A DNA stretch of 64,000 nt from contig ONBX01000007.1 of NCBI GenBank assembly GCA_900316205.1, positions 1 to 64,000 of the forward strand. Direction: 5' to 3'. The notes beneath the pieces are model-generated. The model was given only the letters and a program-made list of their open reading frames with translations. It did not search any database and was not told the origin of the DNA. Below are positions 48,917 to 58,173 of the stretch, one piece after another. Numbering within the stretch: position 1 is the stretch's first letter; each line of letters begins with the position of its first letter. The translations under genes were made by a program, and so were the position numbers. The DNA comes from an uncultured Eubacteriales bacterium. GTDB lineage: Bacteria > Bacillota > Clostridia > Oscillospirales > Oscillospiraceae.

Positions 48917-49912
48917 ATGAATTACGTTGTGGTGGATCTGGAGTGGAACCAGGCCATGAGCTCCAAATCCTCCGTCTTTAATAAGCTTCCTATCCATCTG
49001 CGGGGCGAGATCATTGAGATCGGCGCGGTGAAACTGGATGAAAACATGAAGCCCACCGAGGAATTCACCATCGATGTGAAGCCTGTTTACTTCCGTCGCA
49101 TGCACTATAAGGTGAAGAAGATCACTGGCTTTGACAAGGATCGCCTGGCCAATGGCGTTGGCTTTCCCGAAGCCCTGGCCCGCTTCCGGGAGTGGTGCGG
49201 CGACGGTGTCACCTTTCTGACCTGGGGCTGTGACGATCAGGGGATCCTGGAACAGAACATCATCATCCACGACCTGGATTGGGACTGGATCGAGGGCTGG
49301 ATCAATCTGCAGCTCATCTACAATCTCCAGACCGGTGGAGACAAGAACCAGAAGTCTCTGGCCAGCGCCATGGAGCACTTTGAGATCGAGCAGACCAGAG
49401 TTGCCCACGACGCTCTGGGCGACGCTTACAACACCGCCTTGGTGAGCACGCACCTGGACATGGCCGAGGGCCTGCGCCTCTACCCCGAGGCGGACAAGAT
49501 CCTGGCTTCCCGGATGCCCAACTACAAGCCCTCTGCGGAGGAGACCGGGCCCCGGGCTCTGCTGCACGAAAGCTTCGAGGGGCTGGAAAGCAAGACCGCT
49601 GCCTTTGCCGACGAACGGCTGGGCAAGGTTCTCTGCCCGGTGTGCGGCAAGGAGCTGGAAGGGACCCGCTGGGTCAACCAGGGAGATCAGCGCTATATGA
49701 ATCTCTTCACCTGTGAAGAGGACGGCTCCTTCCTTTCCCGCGTCCGCTTCCGCAAGGATCCGGTGAACGGAAGCTGGGTCTGCAACAAGCTGATCTATGA
49801 GGCGGATGCGGAACTGCAGGGCTTTTACCAGAACAAAGCCAGCCAGTCCCGCCGCCGGGGCCGCAGCCGCGGCAACCGCAAGAACCGCGCCGCCAACAAG
49901 CAGCCGCTGTGA
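48917..49912 (+). CDS. DnaQ/KapD-like 3'-5' exonuclease
   Basis: 331 residues. The RNase T/DnaQ exonuclease fold fills about 1-185: Exo I VVVDLEWNQ (Asp7, Glu9), Exo II around FLTWGCDDQGILEQN, and Exo III HDALGDAYNTA. This is close to the KapD/ERI-1 group, which acts on RNA or DNA ends. The C-terminal third is extra: a possible zinc knuckle CPVCGKEL (about 240) and a very basic Arg-rich tail (RRRGRSRGNRKNR) that should bind nucleic acid. RBS AAGAGGACAGACCT. Monocistronic. Confidence 0.88.
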   Translation: MNYVVVDLEWNQAMSSKSSVFNKLPIHLRGEIIEIGAVKLDENMKPTEEFTIDVKPVYFRRMHYKVKKITGFDKDRLANGVGFPEALARFREWCGDGVTFLTWGCDDQGILEQNIIIHDLDWDWIEGWINLQLIYNLQTGGDKNQKSLASAMEHFEIEQTRVAHDALGDAYNTALVSTHLDMAEGLRLYPEADKILASRMPNYKPSAEETGPRALLHESFEGLESKTAAFADERLGKVLCPVCGKELEGTRWVNQGDQRYMNLFTCEEDGSFLSRVRFRKDPVNGSWVCNKLIYEADAELQGFYQNKASQSRRRGRSRGNRKNRAANKQPL

Positions 49913-49924
49913 TGCTGAACGAGC

Positions 49925-49967
49925 AAACGACCACTTTTCACACTGGATGAAAAGTGGTCGTTTTTTT
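49925..49967. terminator. Bidirectional terminator
   Basis: Near-perfect 15-bp arms AAACGACCACTTTTC and complement (49925-49939, 49949-49963) with TTTTTTT. Serves the exonuclease gene and the convergent gene ending at 49966. Confidence 0.88.
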
Positions 49968-50577
49968 ATTCTACCGTGCCGGCAAATACCGCATCACAGT
50001 ACCTGTCCCAGAGGATCTCATACTCCTCGTGCTCCAGAAGCTTCATATCCCCCGGCGTAAAAATTCCCCGCGTTCTTGCCTCTCGCACAAAGGACCACAC
50101 CCAGTCGTCCGTCTCGGAAATGACGGCATACACATGTTCGATCCCCTGCCGTGCCGCCCAAAAGAGCCTGGTATGGCCGTCCAGGGCGATATAGCGGTCT
50201 TCCCAGGGCAGGACCTGAATGATCACGTCTTTCCAGCCGGAGAGAAAAGTCTCCACAGCCGCAAGCTTTTCCCGGTCTACATAGAACTGCGAGGGCTGTA
50301 TGCGCGTGATGGGAAGCGCGATCTTCTCCGGCTGAGGAAAGCGGGCAAGCAGACTTCCCTGCGCATCGGAAAAGCGCACGATATGGGGCGCGTGAAAGCG
50401 AAAGGCCTCGATCAGTTCCGGGAAAGCCTCCCAGTTTCTGCCGCGCACAACGGCACGGTCCGGGCCGGTGATCTCCACTTCATAAGGCTCTCCATCCACG
50501 AGATAAGCCCCGTGCTGATACAGGACCGTCTGGGAAAAACGAGGGTCCCTGTAACTGTCAATACGCCGGATGTCCAC
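49966..50577 (-). CDS. ParB-N-like domain protein, function unknown
   Basis: 203 residues from GTG 50577, with GGGGGGGAGAGCACC upstream; the longer ATG reading has no such site. The segment VLPWEDRYIALDGHTRLFWAARQGIEHVYAVI resembles the DGHTR motif of ParB/Srx-type N-terminal domains. The rest (YLVDGEPYEVEITGPDRAVVRGRNWEAFPELIEAF) is unlike ParB, so no partition role is claimed. No operon partner. Confidence 0.65.
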   Translation of the reverse strand: MDIRRIDSYRDPRFSQTVLYQHGAYLVDGEPYEVEITGPDRAVVRGRNWEAFPELIEAFRFHAPHIVRFSDAQGSLLARFPQPEKIALPITRIQPSQFYVDREKLAAVETFLSGWKDVIIQVLPWEDRYIALDGHTRLFWAARQGIEHVYAVISETDDWVWSFVREARTRGIFTPGDMKLLEHEEYEILWDRYCDAVFAGTVE

Positions 50578-50647
50578 GGTGCTCTCCCCCCCTCTCGACG
50601 ACTCATCCTTCTCTTTCCCAAGTATAGCACAGGATCTCTTCCACAGC

Positions 50648-50693
50648 AACAAAAGGCAGCCGGTCCAGGTCAGAAAGACGTGGATCGGCTGCC
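50648..50693 (-). terminator. Terminator of the XRE beta-helix gene
   Basis: Arms GGCAGCCGGTCCA and TGGATCGGCTGCC (50655-50667, 50681-50693, one mismatch), then TTTTGTTG on the minus strand. Confidence 0.75.
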
Positions 50694-50698
50694 GTTAT

Positions 50699-51793
50699 TT
50701 ATTCTTCTTTGTCCTTGTTTTTCTTGCCGAAATTAAAGCTGAACGACATGGCCCGCTGTACCGCGTCGGAGATCCTGCGGCCCAGATCCTCCCCGAAGTC
50801 GGAGGTCTGCTCCGCGGCGTTCTGCGCCCTCTCGATCTCCCGATCGATCAGGTCATCCAGGTCCCGGTCGAAGGCTTCTTCATCCCAAGCTTTCGCCTTG
50901 GATGCGCCAAAGCCTGAAACGACAGAGCCATCCACGTCGCCGCATTTGACGGAGACGCCCGCGGTCACGCTGCCGCTCACGTCATCGCAGTTGACATTGC
51001 CGCCTGCGCTGACGCTGCCATCCACATCACCGGCCTTGACGTTGCCGCCGGCCTTTACATTGCCGTCCACATCACCGCATTCAACGCTGCCTCCGGCGGT
51101 GAGATCGCCGCCCACATCGCCGCATTCGATGCCTGCGCCTGCAAAGGCGTCCCCTTCCACGTCGCCGCATTGGAGCCCGGTGCCGGCATGGGCATTGCCG
51201 CCCACATCGCCGCAGGAAACGGATTCCCCGGCCTTCACATCACCCAGGACGCCCCGGACACCCTTGACAGACCCATGGATCTCCACGGAGAAATCGCTGA
51301 AAATATTCTGCGCAGGACCCTCATAGGAAAAGACGAAATGCTTCTTTGCAGGGATCAGATCCGGATCACCCGCAAGATGACCCACAAGGCTGTGCCCGTG
51401 ATAGAGGACGGCATAGAAGCAGTCGTCATCCGGCCAGGGCAAGTCTTCACGCGGATCATCAGGCTCGGGTCCAGCTTCCGCTTCTTCTGTCACATCCGGC
51501 TTCTCCGGTTCTTCCGCCTGCTCAGGCAGGGAAATTGCCGTCTCTTCTGCGGGGACCAGTGCGGTCATCCTCTCTTCCTCCGGAGGAAGCGTCTCCCGGC
51601 CAAGAAGCTGATCCACGCTGACGCCAAAGAGATCCGCCAACAGCGGCAAGGTAGAAATATCCGGGCTGGATACGCCGTTTTCCCACTTGCTCACCGCCTG
51701 GAAGGTGATGCCCAGCGCATTGGCCAGCTGATCCTGAGTCATGCCGTGCTCCTTGCGTAAACGCATAATGATATTACCAATGGATTCGTTCAT
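50699..51793 (-). CDS. XRE-family HTH protein with a 15-residue repeat (predicted beta-helix)
   Basis: 364 residues. N-terminal helix-turn-helix (about 5-62, MRLRKEHGMTQDQLANALGITFQAVSKWENG). An acidic Pro/Glu linker (about 75-125) and a conserved block with FYAVLYHGHSLVGH follow. Then about seven tandem 15-residue repeats (about 180-295) of form CGDVxGxVxAGGxVx, with Cys at 194, 209, 224, 239, 269 and 284 (Ala at 254), like bactofilin or polymer-forming repeats. The C-terminus is amphipathic. A DNA-binding domain on a likely self-stacking helix is unusual. ATG at 51793 has AGAAAGGAGATCGAC; the TTG at 51811 is rejected. Confidence 0.85.
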   Translation of the reverse strand: MNESIGNIIMRLRKEHGMTQDQLANALGITFQAVSKWENGVSSPDISTLPLLADLFGVSVDQLLGRETLPPEEERMTALVPAEETAISLPEQAEEPEKPDVTEEAEAGPEPDDPREDLPWPDDDCFYAVLYHGHSLVGHLAGDPDLIPAKKHFVFSYEGPAQNIFSDFSVEIHGSVKGVRGVLGDVKAGESVSCGDVGGNAHAGTGLQCGDVEGDAFAGAGIECGDVGGDLTAGGSVECGDVDGNVKAGGNVKAGDVDGSVSAGGNVNCDDVSGSVTAGVSVKCGDVDGSVVSGFGASKAKAWDEEAFDRDLDDLIDREIERAQNAAEQTSDFGEDLGRRISDAVQRAMSFSFNFGKKNKDKEE

Positions 51794-51834
51794 GTCGATC
51801 TCCTTTCTCAATCAGGCTGCGCGCCGCCCTTCTC

Positions 51835-51870
51835 TGGCAAAAGCGTAGCAGCAAAAAGCCACTTTTGCCA
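51835..51870 (-). promoter_or_regulatory. Inverted repeat upstream of the XRE gene (candidate operator)
   Basis: TGGCAAAAG (51835-51843) and its complement CTTTTGCCA (51862-51870), 18 bp apart, with a related GCAAAAAGC between. It covers the likely -35/-10 region (TTGGCA at 51866-51871). Typical of autoregulation by an XRE repressor. Confidence 0.5.
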
Positions 51871-51895
51871 ATAAACTGTTTGTTGAATCCTCAAA

Positions 51896-51914
51896 ACTCA
51901 ACCGCCGGTTGAGT
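51896..51914. promoter_or_regulatory. Perfect 19-bp palindrome between ribF and the XRE gene
   Basis: ACTCAACCG-C-CGGTTGAGT, 9-bp arms around one base, about 100 bp before the XRE start. There is no T run, so not a terminator. Candidate binding site for a dimeric regulator. Confidence 0.55.
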
Positions 51915-51925
51915 CAAGGCTTGTA

Positions 51926-51955
51926 AAACTGCCTTCCCCCTTATGGGAGGAAGGC
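51926..51955 (-). terminator. Terminator of the rimP-ribF operon
   Basis: GCCTTCCCCC and GGGAGGAAGGC arms (51931-51955 overall), followed by AGTTTTAC on the minus strand, just after ribF. One bulge; moderate strength. Confidence 0.65.
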
Positions 51956-51962
51956 GAATCTA

Positions 51963-52868
51963 TTATGCTTGCTTTGCGGCAAAATAGGCGCGGGCCGTCT
52001 CCGCGTCCTTATGGATCTGCTCAGAGAGGGCTGCGTAATCGGAGAATTTGGTCTCGTCCCGCAGGAAGGAATAAAACTCCACCCGCGCCTGACGTCCGTA
52101 GAGATTGCCGGAATAGTCCAGCAGGTGGCTCTCCACGCTGACCCGGTCCTCTTGGCTGACGGTAGGCCGGACGCCCACGTTGGTCACCGCGATATAGGCC
52201 TCCCCGTTTTCCAGATAGACCTTGGTGGCATAGACCCCGTGACGGGGCACGATGACGCCGTGGGGGAAAAACATGTTGATGGTGGGGGTGCCCAGCTTGC
52301 GGCCCAGGTGATAGCCGGAATGGACCGTATCCGCAAGGGTATGGGGATGACCCAGCCAGCGGTTGGCCTGCTCGATCTCGCCCGCGGCGATGAGCTCCCG
52401 GATGTGGGTAGAGCTCACGATCTGCCCGTCCAGCATCACCGGCGGTATCACATCACAGCCCAGGCCGTGCTCAGCACAGTATGCCTGCAGGCGCGCCGCC
52501 GTTCCCTGGCCTTTGTAGCCAAAGCAGAAATCGTGGCCCACCACAATGTGGCAGATCTGCAGGTCCCGGATCAGGTCCTCCAAAAAATCCCGCCAGTCCA
52601 TCTGCATGACACGGCGGTTAAAGTGGATGAAGACCACATTCTCGATGCCGTAGCAGCGGCGGATGATCTCCTCCCGGCCGATGGCGCTGTTGATAAGGGG
52701 GACCTCTTTTCCAAACACCAGGGTATCCGGATGTACGTCAAAGCTCAGCACCGAGGGCATGGCGTTTTGCTCCGCCGCCCGCTGCTTGGTACGTTTCAGA
52801 AGCTCCCCGTGACCAATATGGACCCCGTCAAAAAAGCCAAGGGCAATCACTCTCTTTGTCTCTTCCAT
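51963..52868 (-). CDS. ribF: Bifunctional riboflavin kinase/FAD synthetase RibF
   Basis: Makes FMN from riboflavin and FAD from FMN. 301 residues: N-terminal FAD synthetase nucleotidyl-transferase fold with IALGFFDGVHIGHGELL and IVGHDFCFGYKGQGTA, then the riboflavin kinase domain (about 180-300, HSGYHLGRKLGTPTINMFF, GVYATKVYLENGEAYIAVTNVGVRPTV). Typical length. Last gene of the rimP-nusA-infB operon, 3 bp after truB. It links with the ribU uptake gene under FMN control elsewhere in the window. Confidence 0.96.
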   Translation of the reverse strand: MEETKRVIALGFFDGVHIGHGELLKRTKQRAAEQNAMPSVLSFDVHPDTLVFGKEVPLINSAIGREEIIRRCYGIENVVFIHFNRRVMQMDWRDFLEDLIRDLQICHIVVGHDFCFGYKGQGTAARLQAYCAEHGLGCDVIPPVMLDGQIVSSTHIRELIAAGEIEQANRWLGHPHTLADTVHSGYHLGRKLGTPTINMFFPHGVIVPRHGVYATKVYLENGEAYIAVTNVGVRPTVSQEDRVSVESHLLDYSGNLYGRQARVEFYSFLRDETKFSDYAALSEQIHKDAETARAYFAAKQA

Positions 52869-52871
52869 GGA

Positions 52872-53741
52872 CTAAACCTCGAAAAAGCGTTTGATGCATG
52901 TAAGCTCTCCCCCGGAGACCCGGGCAAGAGCCAGAAAGGCGCCGTCGGGACCGTAGATGCGGTAATCGCCCTCCTCCGCCAACGTGGCAATGCTGCTCCC
53001 GCAGCGGATCCGCAGCTCGCCTCTTGCGTCTACGCTGAGCGAAGGGTATTCCCGGAACAGCGAATCCACCGGGAGCAGCAGGCTCTCGGCCTCTCCATCT
53101 TCGGAGGCTTGCCGAATCTCGTCCAGTGTATGGGCGTTATCGATGGAATACTCCCCGGCCCGGACCCGGCGCAGCGCGCTCATGCAGCCGCCGCAGCCCA
53201 GACTTTGGCCGATATCGTGGCAGAGCGTGCGGATGTAAGTGCCCTTGGAGCAGGTGACGTCCAGGAGCCAGTCCTCCCCTTCCCGTCCCAGGAGCCGAAG
53301 CTCGCGGATGCAGACAGGGCGGGGCTTGCGCTCCACCTCACCGCCCCGGCGGGCGATCTCATAGAGTTTCTTTCCGCCTACCTTGATAGCGGAATACATG
53401 GGCGGGATCTGCTGGATATTTCCCCGGTAACGTGCCAGGGTCTCTTCCAGCTTCTCTTCACTGATCTCCCGAGCTTCCCCGGAAACACGGTTTCCCGTGA
53501 TGTCCTGGGTATCGGTGGTGATCCCCAGACGCAGAGAGGCCAGATAGCGCTTCTCCTGGCTCTCGGCAAATTCCACCGCCCGGGTGGCGCGGCCCACAAA
53601 AACCACCAGAAGGCCGGTGGCCATGGGATCCAGGGTACCGGAGTGACCGATGCGTTTTTCATGCAGCAGCCCGCGGAGCTTGGCCACCACGTCGCTGCTG
53701 GTCCAGTCTGTGGGTTTATCCACAAGGAGGATTCCGTTCAT
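52872..53741 (-). CDS. truB: tRNA pseudouridine(55) synthase TruB
   Basis: Makes pseudouridine 55 in the T loop of tRNAs. 289 residues with catalytic Asp38 in IGHSGTLDPMATGLL, N-terminal MNGILLVDKPTDWTSSDVV, and KGTYIRTLCHDIGQSLGCGG. The C-terminal PUA-like part (about 225-289) is short. Overlaps nrnA by 4 bp. Part of the translation operon, in the order common to Firmicutes. Confidence 0.96.
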   Translation of the reverse strand: MNGILLVDKPTDWTSSDVVAKLRGLLHEKRIGHSGTLDPMATGLLVVFVGRATRAVEFAESQEKRYLASLRLGITTDTQDITGNRVSGEAREISEEKLEETLARYRGNIQQIPPMYSAIKVGGKKLYEIARRGGEVERKPRPVCIRELRLLGREGEDWLLDVTCSKGTYIRTLCHDIGQSLGCGGCMSALRRVRAGEYSIDNAHTLDEIRQASEDGEAESLLLPVDSLFREYPSLSVDARGELRIRCGSSIATLAEEGDYRIYGPDGAFLALARVSGGELTCIKRFFEV

Positions 53742-54673
53742 GCCAGAACCTCGTCAATGGCCCGGAGCAGGAGCTCTCTGGCCTCCAGGGGCGGTACAGG
53801 CAGATTGCAGCCGGCAGCCATCTTATGGCCGCCGCCGCCAAATCTGGCGCAGAGGGCGCAGCTGTCGAAGCTCTCCCCGGATCGAACGGAGACCTTGCTG
53901 TGTCCTCCGGGGTAGTCACGGATGGTGATGCTCACCTCGCCGCATTCGGCCCGGCCGGCAAGCCCGGCCAGATCATCACAGTCGTCTTCGGTGGCGTGAG
54001 CCTCTCGAAGCATCTCGTCCGTCACGATGGCAACAACCACTTTCCCGTCTCGGTAGAAGCTCATATTGTTATAAATGAGCCCCTCCAGCTGGATACGGGC
54101 AGCGGAGACTTTGCGGAAGAAAAGCTGGTTAAGACGGGCGTTGTCCGCTCCGGCCTCCACAAGCTCCGCAGCATGGCGCAGCGCAGACGCATCGGTATTT
54201 CCATACTGAAAGCAGCCGCAGTCCGTGGAGAGGGCAATATACAGCAAATCCGCTTCTTCCTTGGTTACGTCGCCGCAGAGGGCTTTCAGGATCTCCAGCA
54301 CGATTTCTCCACAGGCTGCCCGATCGCCGCAGACGCAATCCAGCGGCGCATAGCGGGAGTTGCTGGGGTGATGATCGATCGCCAGATCGATCGCCCCCGT
54401 AAAGCCCTGGGCAAACATCTTCTCCGTAGCAACATCCACGGAAACGAGATAGTCTGCTTGGAAGTCCGCAGGTGCGTAGTAGGGCTCCACAAAGGGCAGG
54501 AGCTTGGCGATGACCTGGGTGTTGGGAAAGAGATACGCGTTTTTGCCCAGGCGGCGCAGGCCGGAGCAGAGGGCAGCCGCGCTGCCCATGGTATCCCCGT
54601 CCGGGTTGCGGTGGGTCACCAAAAGAATTCTGTCCTTCTCCTGAAGAAGGGCAGCGACTTCCTCAGGCTTCAT
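53738..54673 (-). CDS. nrnA: DHH-family oligoribonuclease/pAp phosphatase NrnA
   Basis: Degrades short RNA oligomers and 3'-phosphoadenosine 5'-phosphate. 311 residues with DHH motifs THRNPDGDTMGSAAALC, VSVDVA and LAIDHHPSNSRY, and the DHHA1 glycine motif FGGGGHKMAAG near the end. ATG at 54673 lies 11 bp inside rbfA with GAGGACGAGAACG before it; the ATG six codons earlier has no clear site. Typical neighbour of rbfA and truB. Confidence 0.93.
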   Translation of the reverse strand: MKPEEVAALLQEKDRILLVTHRNPDGDTMGSAAALCSGLRRLGKNAYLFPNTQVIAKLLPFVEPYYAPADFQADYLVSVDVATEKMFAQGFTGAIDLAIDHHPSNSRYAPLDCVCGDRAACGEIVLEILKALCGDVTKEEADLLYIALSTDCGCFQYGNTDASALRHAAELVEAGADNARLNQLFFRKVSAARIQLEGLIYNNMSFYRDGKVVVAIVTDEMLREAHATEDDCDDLAGLAGRAECGEVSITIRDYPGGHSKVSVRSGESFDSCALCARFGGGGHKMAAGCNLPVPPLEARELLLRAIDEVLA

Positions 54674-55034
54674 CGTTCTCGTCCTCGTCATGCTTGATAT
54701 CCAGGGAGTTGATGACCTGGCTGATGTGCGCTCCGTACTCGATGCTGTGGTCTACTTCGAAGACCAGCTCCGGCGTGTAACGCAGGGTCATGGCCTGACC
54801 CAGCTCATGACGCAGCCAGCCTGCCGCGGATTTCAGGCCCTTTTTGAATTCCTTTTCATTCTCCAGCCCCAGGACGGAGAGCCAGACCTTGGCATAGCGC
54901 AGATCGCCCGTGGTCTCTACCCGGGTGACACTGATCATCCCCTGCTGGACCCGGGGGTCCTTCACCTGGGGAAGAAGCTTTGAGAGAACGAACTGGATAT
55001 CGTCATTGGTTCTGGCAAGTTTGTTGGATGGCAT
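54663..55034 (-). CDS. rbfA: Ribosome-binding factor A
   Basis: Needed for late 16S rRNA 5'-end maturation and 30S assembly. 123 residues: SNKLARTNDDIQFVLSKLLPQVKDPRVQQGMISVTRVETTGDLRYAKVWLSV with C-terminal LRYTPELVFEVDHSIEYGAHI. The tail is acidic (DEDENDEA). ATG at 55034 has AAAGGAGAACACC, better than the ATG at 55067. Follows infB across a gap with a palindromic repeat. Confidence 0.95.
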   Translation of the reverse strand: MPSNKLARTNDDIQFVLSKLLPQVKDPRVQQGMISVTRVETTGDLRYAKVWLSVLGLENEKEFKKGLKSAAGWLRHELGQAMTLRYTPELVFEVDHSIEYGAHISQVINSLDIKHDEDENDEA

Positions 55035-55051
55035 GGTGTTCTCCTTTGCAA

Positions 55052-55082
55052 TGCAGGGGCGGCCCATGGGACCGCCCCTACG
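55052..55082. repeat. Palindromic repeat between infB and rbfA
   Basis: AGGGGCGG-CCCATGGGA-CCGCCCCT, a perfect 8-bp palindrome in the infB-rbfA gap. Another member of the intergenic repeat family inside an operon. Confidence 0.7.
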
Positions 55083-55099
55083 GCTTATTCTCTATGGTT

Positions 55100-57469
55100 T
55101 TAGTCCTTGATCTGCTCCATCACGAAGCACTCGATGATGTCACCGACCTTGATGTCGTTGAACTTTTCCACCTGCATGCCGCACTCGTAGCCGGAGGCGA
55201 CCTCCTTGACGTCGTCCTTGAAACGGCGGAGAGAAGCGAGACTGCCCTCGTGGATAACGATGTTGTCCCGCAGGACACGCACATCGCAGCCGCGCTGGAT
55301 CTTACCGTCCGTGCAGTAGCAACCGCAGACCGTGCCCACCTTGGAGACCTTGTAGGTCTCGCGGACCTCGGCGTGGCCAATGACCACTTCCTTGAACTTT
55401 GGCGCAAGCATGCCCTTCATGGCGGCTTCAATCTCGTTGATGCAGTCGTAAATGACGCGGTACATGCGTATATCCACGTTGCTGCGCACGGCGCTGTCAC
55501 GGGCGGCGTTGTCGGGACGAACATTGAAGCCCACGATAATGGCGCCGGAGGTGGCGGCCAACATGACATCGCTCTCGTTGATGGCACCAACGGCGCTGTG
55601 AATGACCTTGACACGGACCTCGTCGTTGGAAATCTTCTCCAGAGAGGTCTTCACCGCCTCGGCGGAGCCCTGGACATCGGCCTTCACGATCAGGTTCAAG
55701 GTCTTCATCTCGCCGGCCTGGATCTGGCTGAACAGATCCTCCAGGCTGACCTTCTTGGTACCGGGCATGGCGTTGTTGGCCTGGCTGATGCGGCGCTCCT
55801 CGGCAAGCTCTCTGGCCATACGCTCGTCGCCCACGGCGTTGAACACATCGCCCGCACTGGGGACCTCGCTGAGGCCGGAAATCTCCACAGGGGTGGAGGG
55901 TCCGGCGGTGGTGACCCGCTGGCCCTTGTCGTTGATCATGGTACGCACACGGCCCACTGCGGTACCGGCGATGATGATATCGCCCAGCTTCAGGGTGCCG
56001 TTCTGCACCAGGACAGTCATGATGGGGCCGCGGCCCTTGTCCAGGCGCGCCTCAATGACGGTTCCCTTGGCGGCGCGGTTGGGATTGGCCTTCAGCTCCT
56101 GCACTTCGGCGAGGACAACCAGGTTCTCCAGCAGGTCCTCAATGCCCATGCCGGTCTTGGCGGAGATGGGCACGATGATGGTATCGCCGCCCCACTCTTC
56201 GGAGACCAGGTCGTATTCGGTAAGCTGCTGCTTGATGCGATCGGGATTGGCGCCGACGGTGTCCATCTTGTTGATGGCGACAACCACAGGGATGTTGGCG
56301 GCCTTGGCATGGTTGATGCTTTCTACCGTCTGGGGCATGATGCCGTCGTCGGCCGCAACCACAAGGATAGCAATATCCGTCACCATGGCGCCGCGTGCAC
56401 GCATGGAGGTAAAGGCCTCGTGACCCGGAGTGTCCAGGAAGGTGATAGGGCTGCCGTTGATCTCCACGGTATAAGCGCCGATGTGCTGGGTGATGCCGCC
56501 GGCCTCGCCGGAAACCACGTTGGCGTGGCGGATATAGTCCAGCAGAGAGGTCTTGCCGTGGTCCACGTGACCCATGACCACCACAACAGGAGCACGGGGG
56601 ACCAGGTCCTCCGGCTTATCCTCATGGTCGTCGATGAGGCGCTCTTCCACGGTGACGATGACTTCCTTCTCCACCTTGCATCCCAGCTCCATGGCAACGA
56701 GAGCCGCGGTATCGTAATCGATGATCTCGGAGACGGAGGCGAAAACGCCAAGCTTCATCAGCTGCTTGATGACCTCAGCAGCGGACTTTTTCATCCGGGT
56801 GGCCAGTTCACCCACGGAGATCTCCTCGGGGATCTCCACCTTCAGCTGCTGCTTGCGTGCGATCTCAAGCTGCAGGCGCTGCATCTTGTCCCGCTCCTCC
56901 TGACGGCGCTTGTTGGAGGGCTGCTGACCGCGCTGCTTGGACTTGGACTGGATCTTCTCCTTGTTGCCGCGGCGCATGCTGTTATTATTGCCAACCTTGG
57001 CGTCGCCCATGTCCTCGAATTTCTCGTTGTACTTTTCGATGTTCACGGCAGCGCCGCCGCGGGTATCCACCACGCGCTTCTCGGCCACCTGGCGCGGCGT
57101 GTGAGGCTTATCCTTCTTCTCCTGCCGGGGCTGCTGGGCAGGCGCCGCAACGGGGGTCTGGGCAGGGGCGGCAGACTTGGCGGGAGCCTTGCCTTGGCTC
57201 TGACTCTTGGCGGGCTTGGCGGCAGGCTTGGGTTCCTCCGCCTTCTCGGCAGGCTTTGCGGGGGCAGTGACCCGGAACACTTCCTCCAGGCTCGCAACCT
57301 GGTTGTGCTGGGTCATATATTCAAAAATCACATCCAGCTCAGACGTTTCCAGGACCTGCATATGGTTCTTCGGCGGCGCGATATAATCCGTCAGGATCTG
57401 GGAAATAAGCTTGGAACCCACCCCGAAATCCTTCGCCACCTCATGTACGCGATATTTCACCATGCTCAT
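55100..57469 (-). CDS. infB: Translation initiation factor IF-2
   Basis: GTPase that brings fMet-tRNA to the 30S subunit. 789 residues: N-terminal IF2_N domain (about 1-60, [24 protein letters not shown]), an Ala/Lys/Pro-rich linker (about 70-190), a second N domain (about 215-265), G1 [17 protein letters not shown], switch region [14 protein letters not shown]3 DTPGHEAF and G4 NKMD. C-terminal domains are complete. Starts 4 bp before the L7Ae-family gene stop, so it is coupled. Confidence 0.98.
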   Translation of the reverse strand: MSMVKYRVHEVAKDFGVGSKLISQILTDYIAPPKNHMQVLETSELDVIFEYMTQHNQVASLEEVFRVTAPAKPAEKAEEPKPAAKPAKSQSQGKAPAKSAAPAQTPVAAPAQQPRQEKKDKPHTPRQVAEKRVVDTRGGAAVNIEKYNEKFEDMGDAKVGNNNSMRRGNKEKIQSKSKQRGQQPSNKRRQEERDKMQRLQLEIARKQQLKVEIPEEISVGELATRMKKSAAEVIKQLMKLGVFASVSEIIDYDTAALVAMELGCKVEKEVIVTVEERLIDDHEDKPEDLVPRAPVVVVMGHVDHGKTSLLDYIRHANVVSGEAGGITQHIGAYTVEINGSPITFLDTPGHEAFTSMRARGAMVTDIAILVVAADDGIMPQTVESINHAKAANIPVVVAINKMDTVGANPDRIKQQLTEYDLVSEEWGGDTIIVPISAKTGMGIEDLLENLVVLAEVQELKANPNRAAKGTVIEARLDKGRGPIMTVLVQNGTLKLGDIIIAGTAVGRVRTMINDKGQRVTTAGPSTPVEISGLSEVPSAGDVFNAVGDERMARELAEERRISQANNAMPGTKKVSLEDLFSQIQAGEMKTLNLIVKADVQGSAEAVKTSLEKISNDEVRVKVIHSAVGAINESDVMLAATSGAIIVGFNVRPDNAARDSAVRSNVDIRMYRVIYDCINEIEAAMKGMLAPKFKEVVIGHAEVRETYKVSKVGTVCGCYCTDGKIQRGCDVRVLRDNIVIHEGSLASLRRFKDDVKEVASGYECGMQVEKFNDIKVGDIIECFVMEQIKD

Positions 57470-57888
57470 ACGTTAGTCCTCCTTGTACCTTCTCGCTTTG
57501 AACCCTTCTGGTTCTTTCTTCTGACCGCCTTTTCCCGGCGGTCCTCCACAGCTTTCGAAGCCTCGGCATATCGCTCCGGCCACTGGGCTGCCAGCAGCTT
57601 CATCCAGGCTGAGGCAAAGCCCAGGTCGGTCACCGCAGCCACGCTGCAGCCGCCTATGCCAAGAGCAGCCCCCAGCTCTTCCCTGCTAAAGGGCAGGGAG
57701 AGAAGCTGCACGTTCCTTCCGTTCGCCAGGTTTTCCGCCTTTCTTGCGGCATTCTCCGAAACATCCGACGCCAGGAGCAGAAGTTTTGCCTTGCCCGCGC
57801 GGAGGACCTCCGCCGCCTTGTCTTCCCCAATGGTGATGGCATTGGCCCGGCGCATCATTCCCAGAAGGTTCAGTATTTTCTCTCTCAT
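57466..57888 (-). CDS. ylxQ: L7Ae-family ribosomal protein YlxQ-like
   Basis: 140 residues with the L7Ae/L30e fold: [46 protein letters not shown]. The C-terminus is Lys/Arg-rich ([21 protein letters not shown]). YlxQ-type proteins bind RNA kink-turns and sit between nusA/rnpM and infB, as here. It overlaps both rnpM and infB by 4 bp. Confidence 0.93.
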   Translation of the reverse strand: MREKILNLLGMMRRANAITIGEDKAAEVLRAGKAKLLLLASDVSENAARKAENLANGRNVQLLSLPFSREELGAALGIGGCSVAAVTDLGFASAWMKLLAAQWPERYAEASKAVEDRREKAVRRKNQKGSKREGTRRTNV

Positions 57889-58151
57889 TCGCCCCGCTCC
57901 ATTTCCTCGCGCAGGCGATCGTAAATCTCCGCCGGTATTGCCGTTTCAAAGGCCCGTTCCAGCGCCTTTGCCCGGATGGCCTTCTTGAGGCAGTCGGCAT
58001 TGGGGCAAAGATAGGCGCCCCTGCCGTTGGCCTTTCCCCGGAAATCCAGGCTGATCTCGCCCTCCAGGGATCGGACCACACGGATCAGCTCCCGTTTAGG
58101 CTTCATCTCGCGGCAGCCGAGGCACTGCCGCATGGGGATCTTCTTTTGCAT
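57885..58151 (-). CDS. rnpM: RNase P modulator RnpM (YlxR, DUF448)
   Basis: 88 residues of the YlxR family, starting MQKKIPMRQCLGCREMKPKRELIRVVRS and ending LDFRGKANGRGAYLCPNADCLKKAIRAKALERAF. GRGAYLCP is the family hallmark, with the CxxC pair binding nucleic acid. YlxR/RnpM modulates RNase P activity. ATG at 58151 has GAGGTGGTGGTCGAG; GTG at 58163 is a less likely alternative. Overlaps the L7Ae-family gene. Confidence 0.93.
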   Translation of the reverse strand: MQKKIPMRQCLGCREMKPKRELIRVVRSLEGEISLDFRGKANGRGAYLCPNADCLKKAIRAKALERAFETAIPAEIYDRLREEMERGE

Positions 58152-58173
58152 CTCGACCACCACCTCTACGTCA

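Noticed and set aside
54980..57988. 1002-residue plus-strand ORF
   Set aside because: Antisense shadow of infB and neighbours; the minus-strand frame has complete IF-2 motifs.
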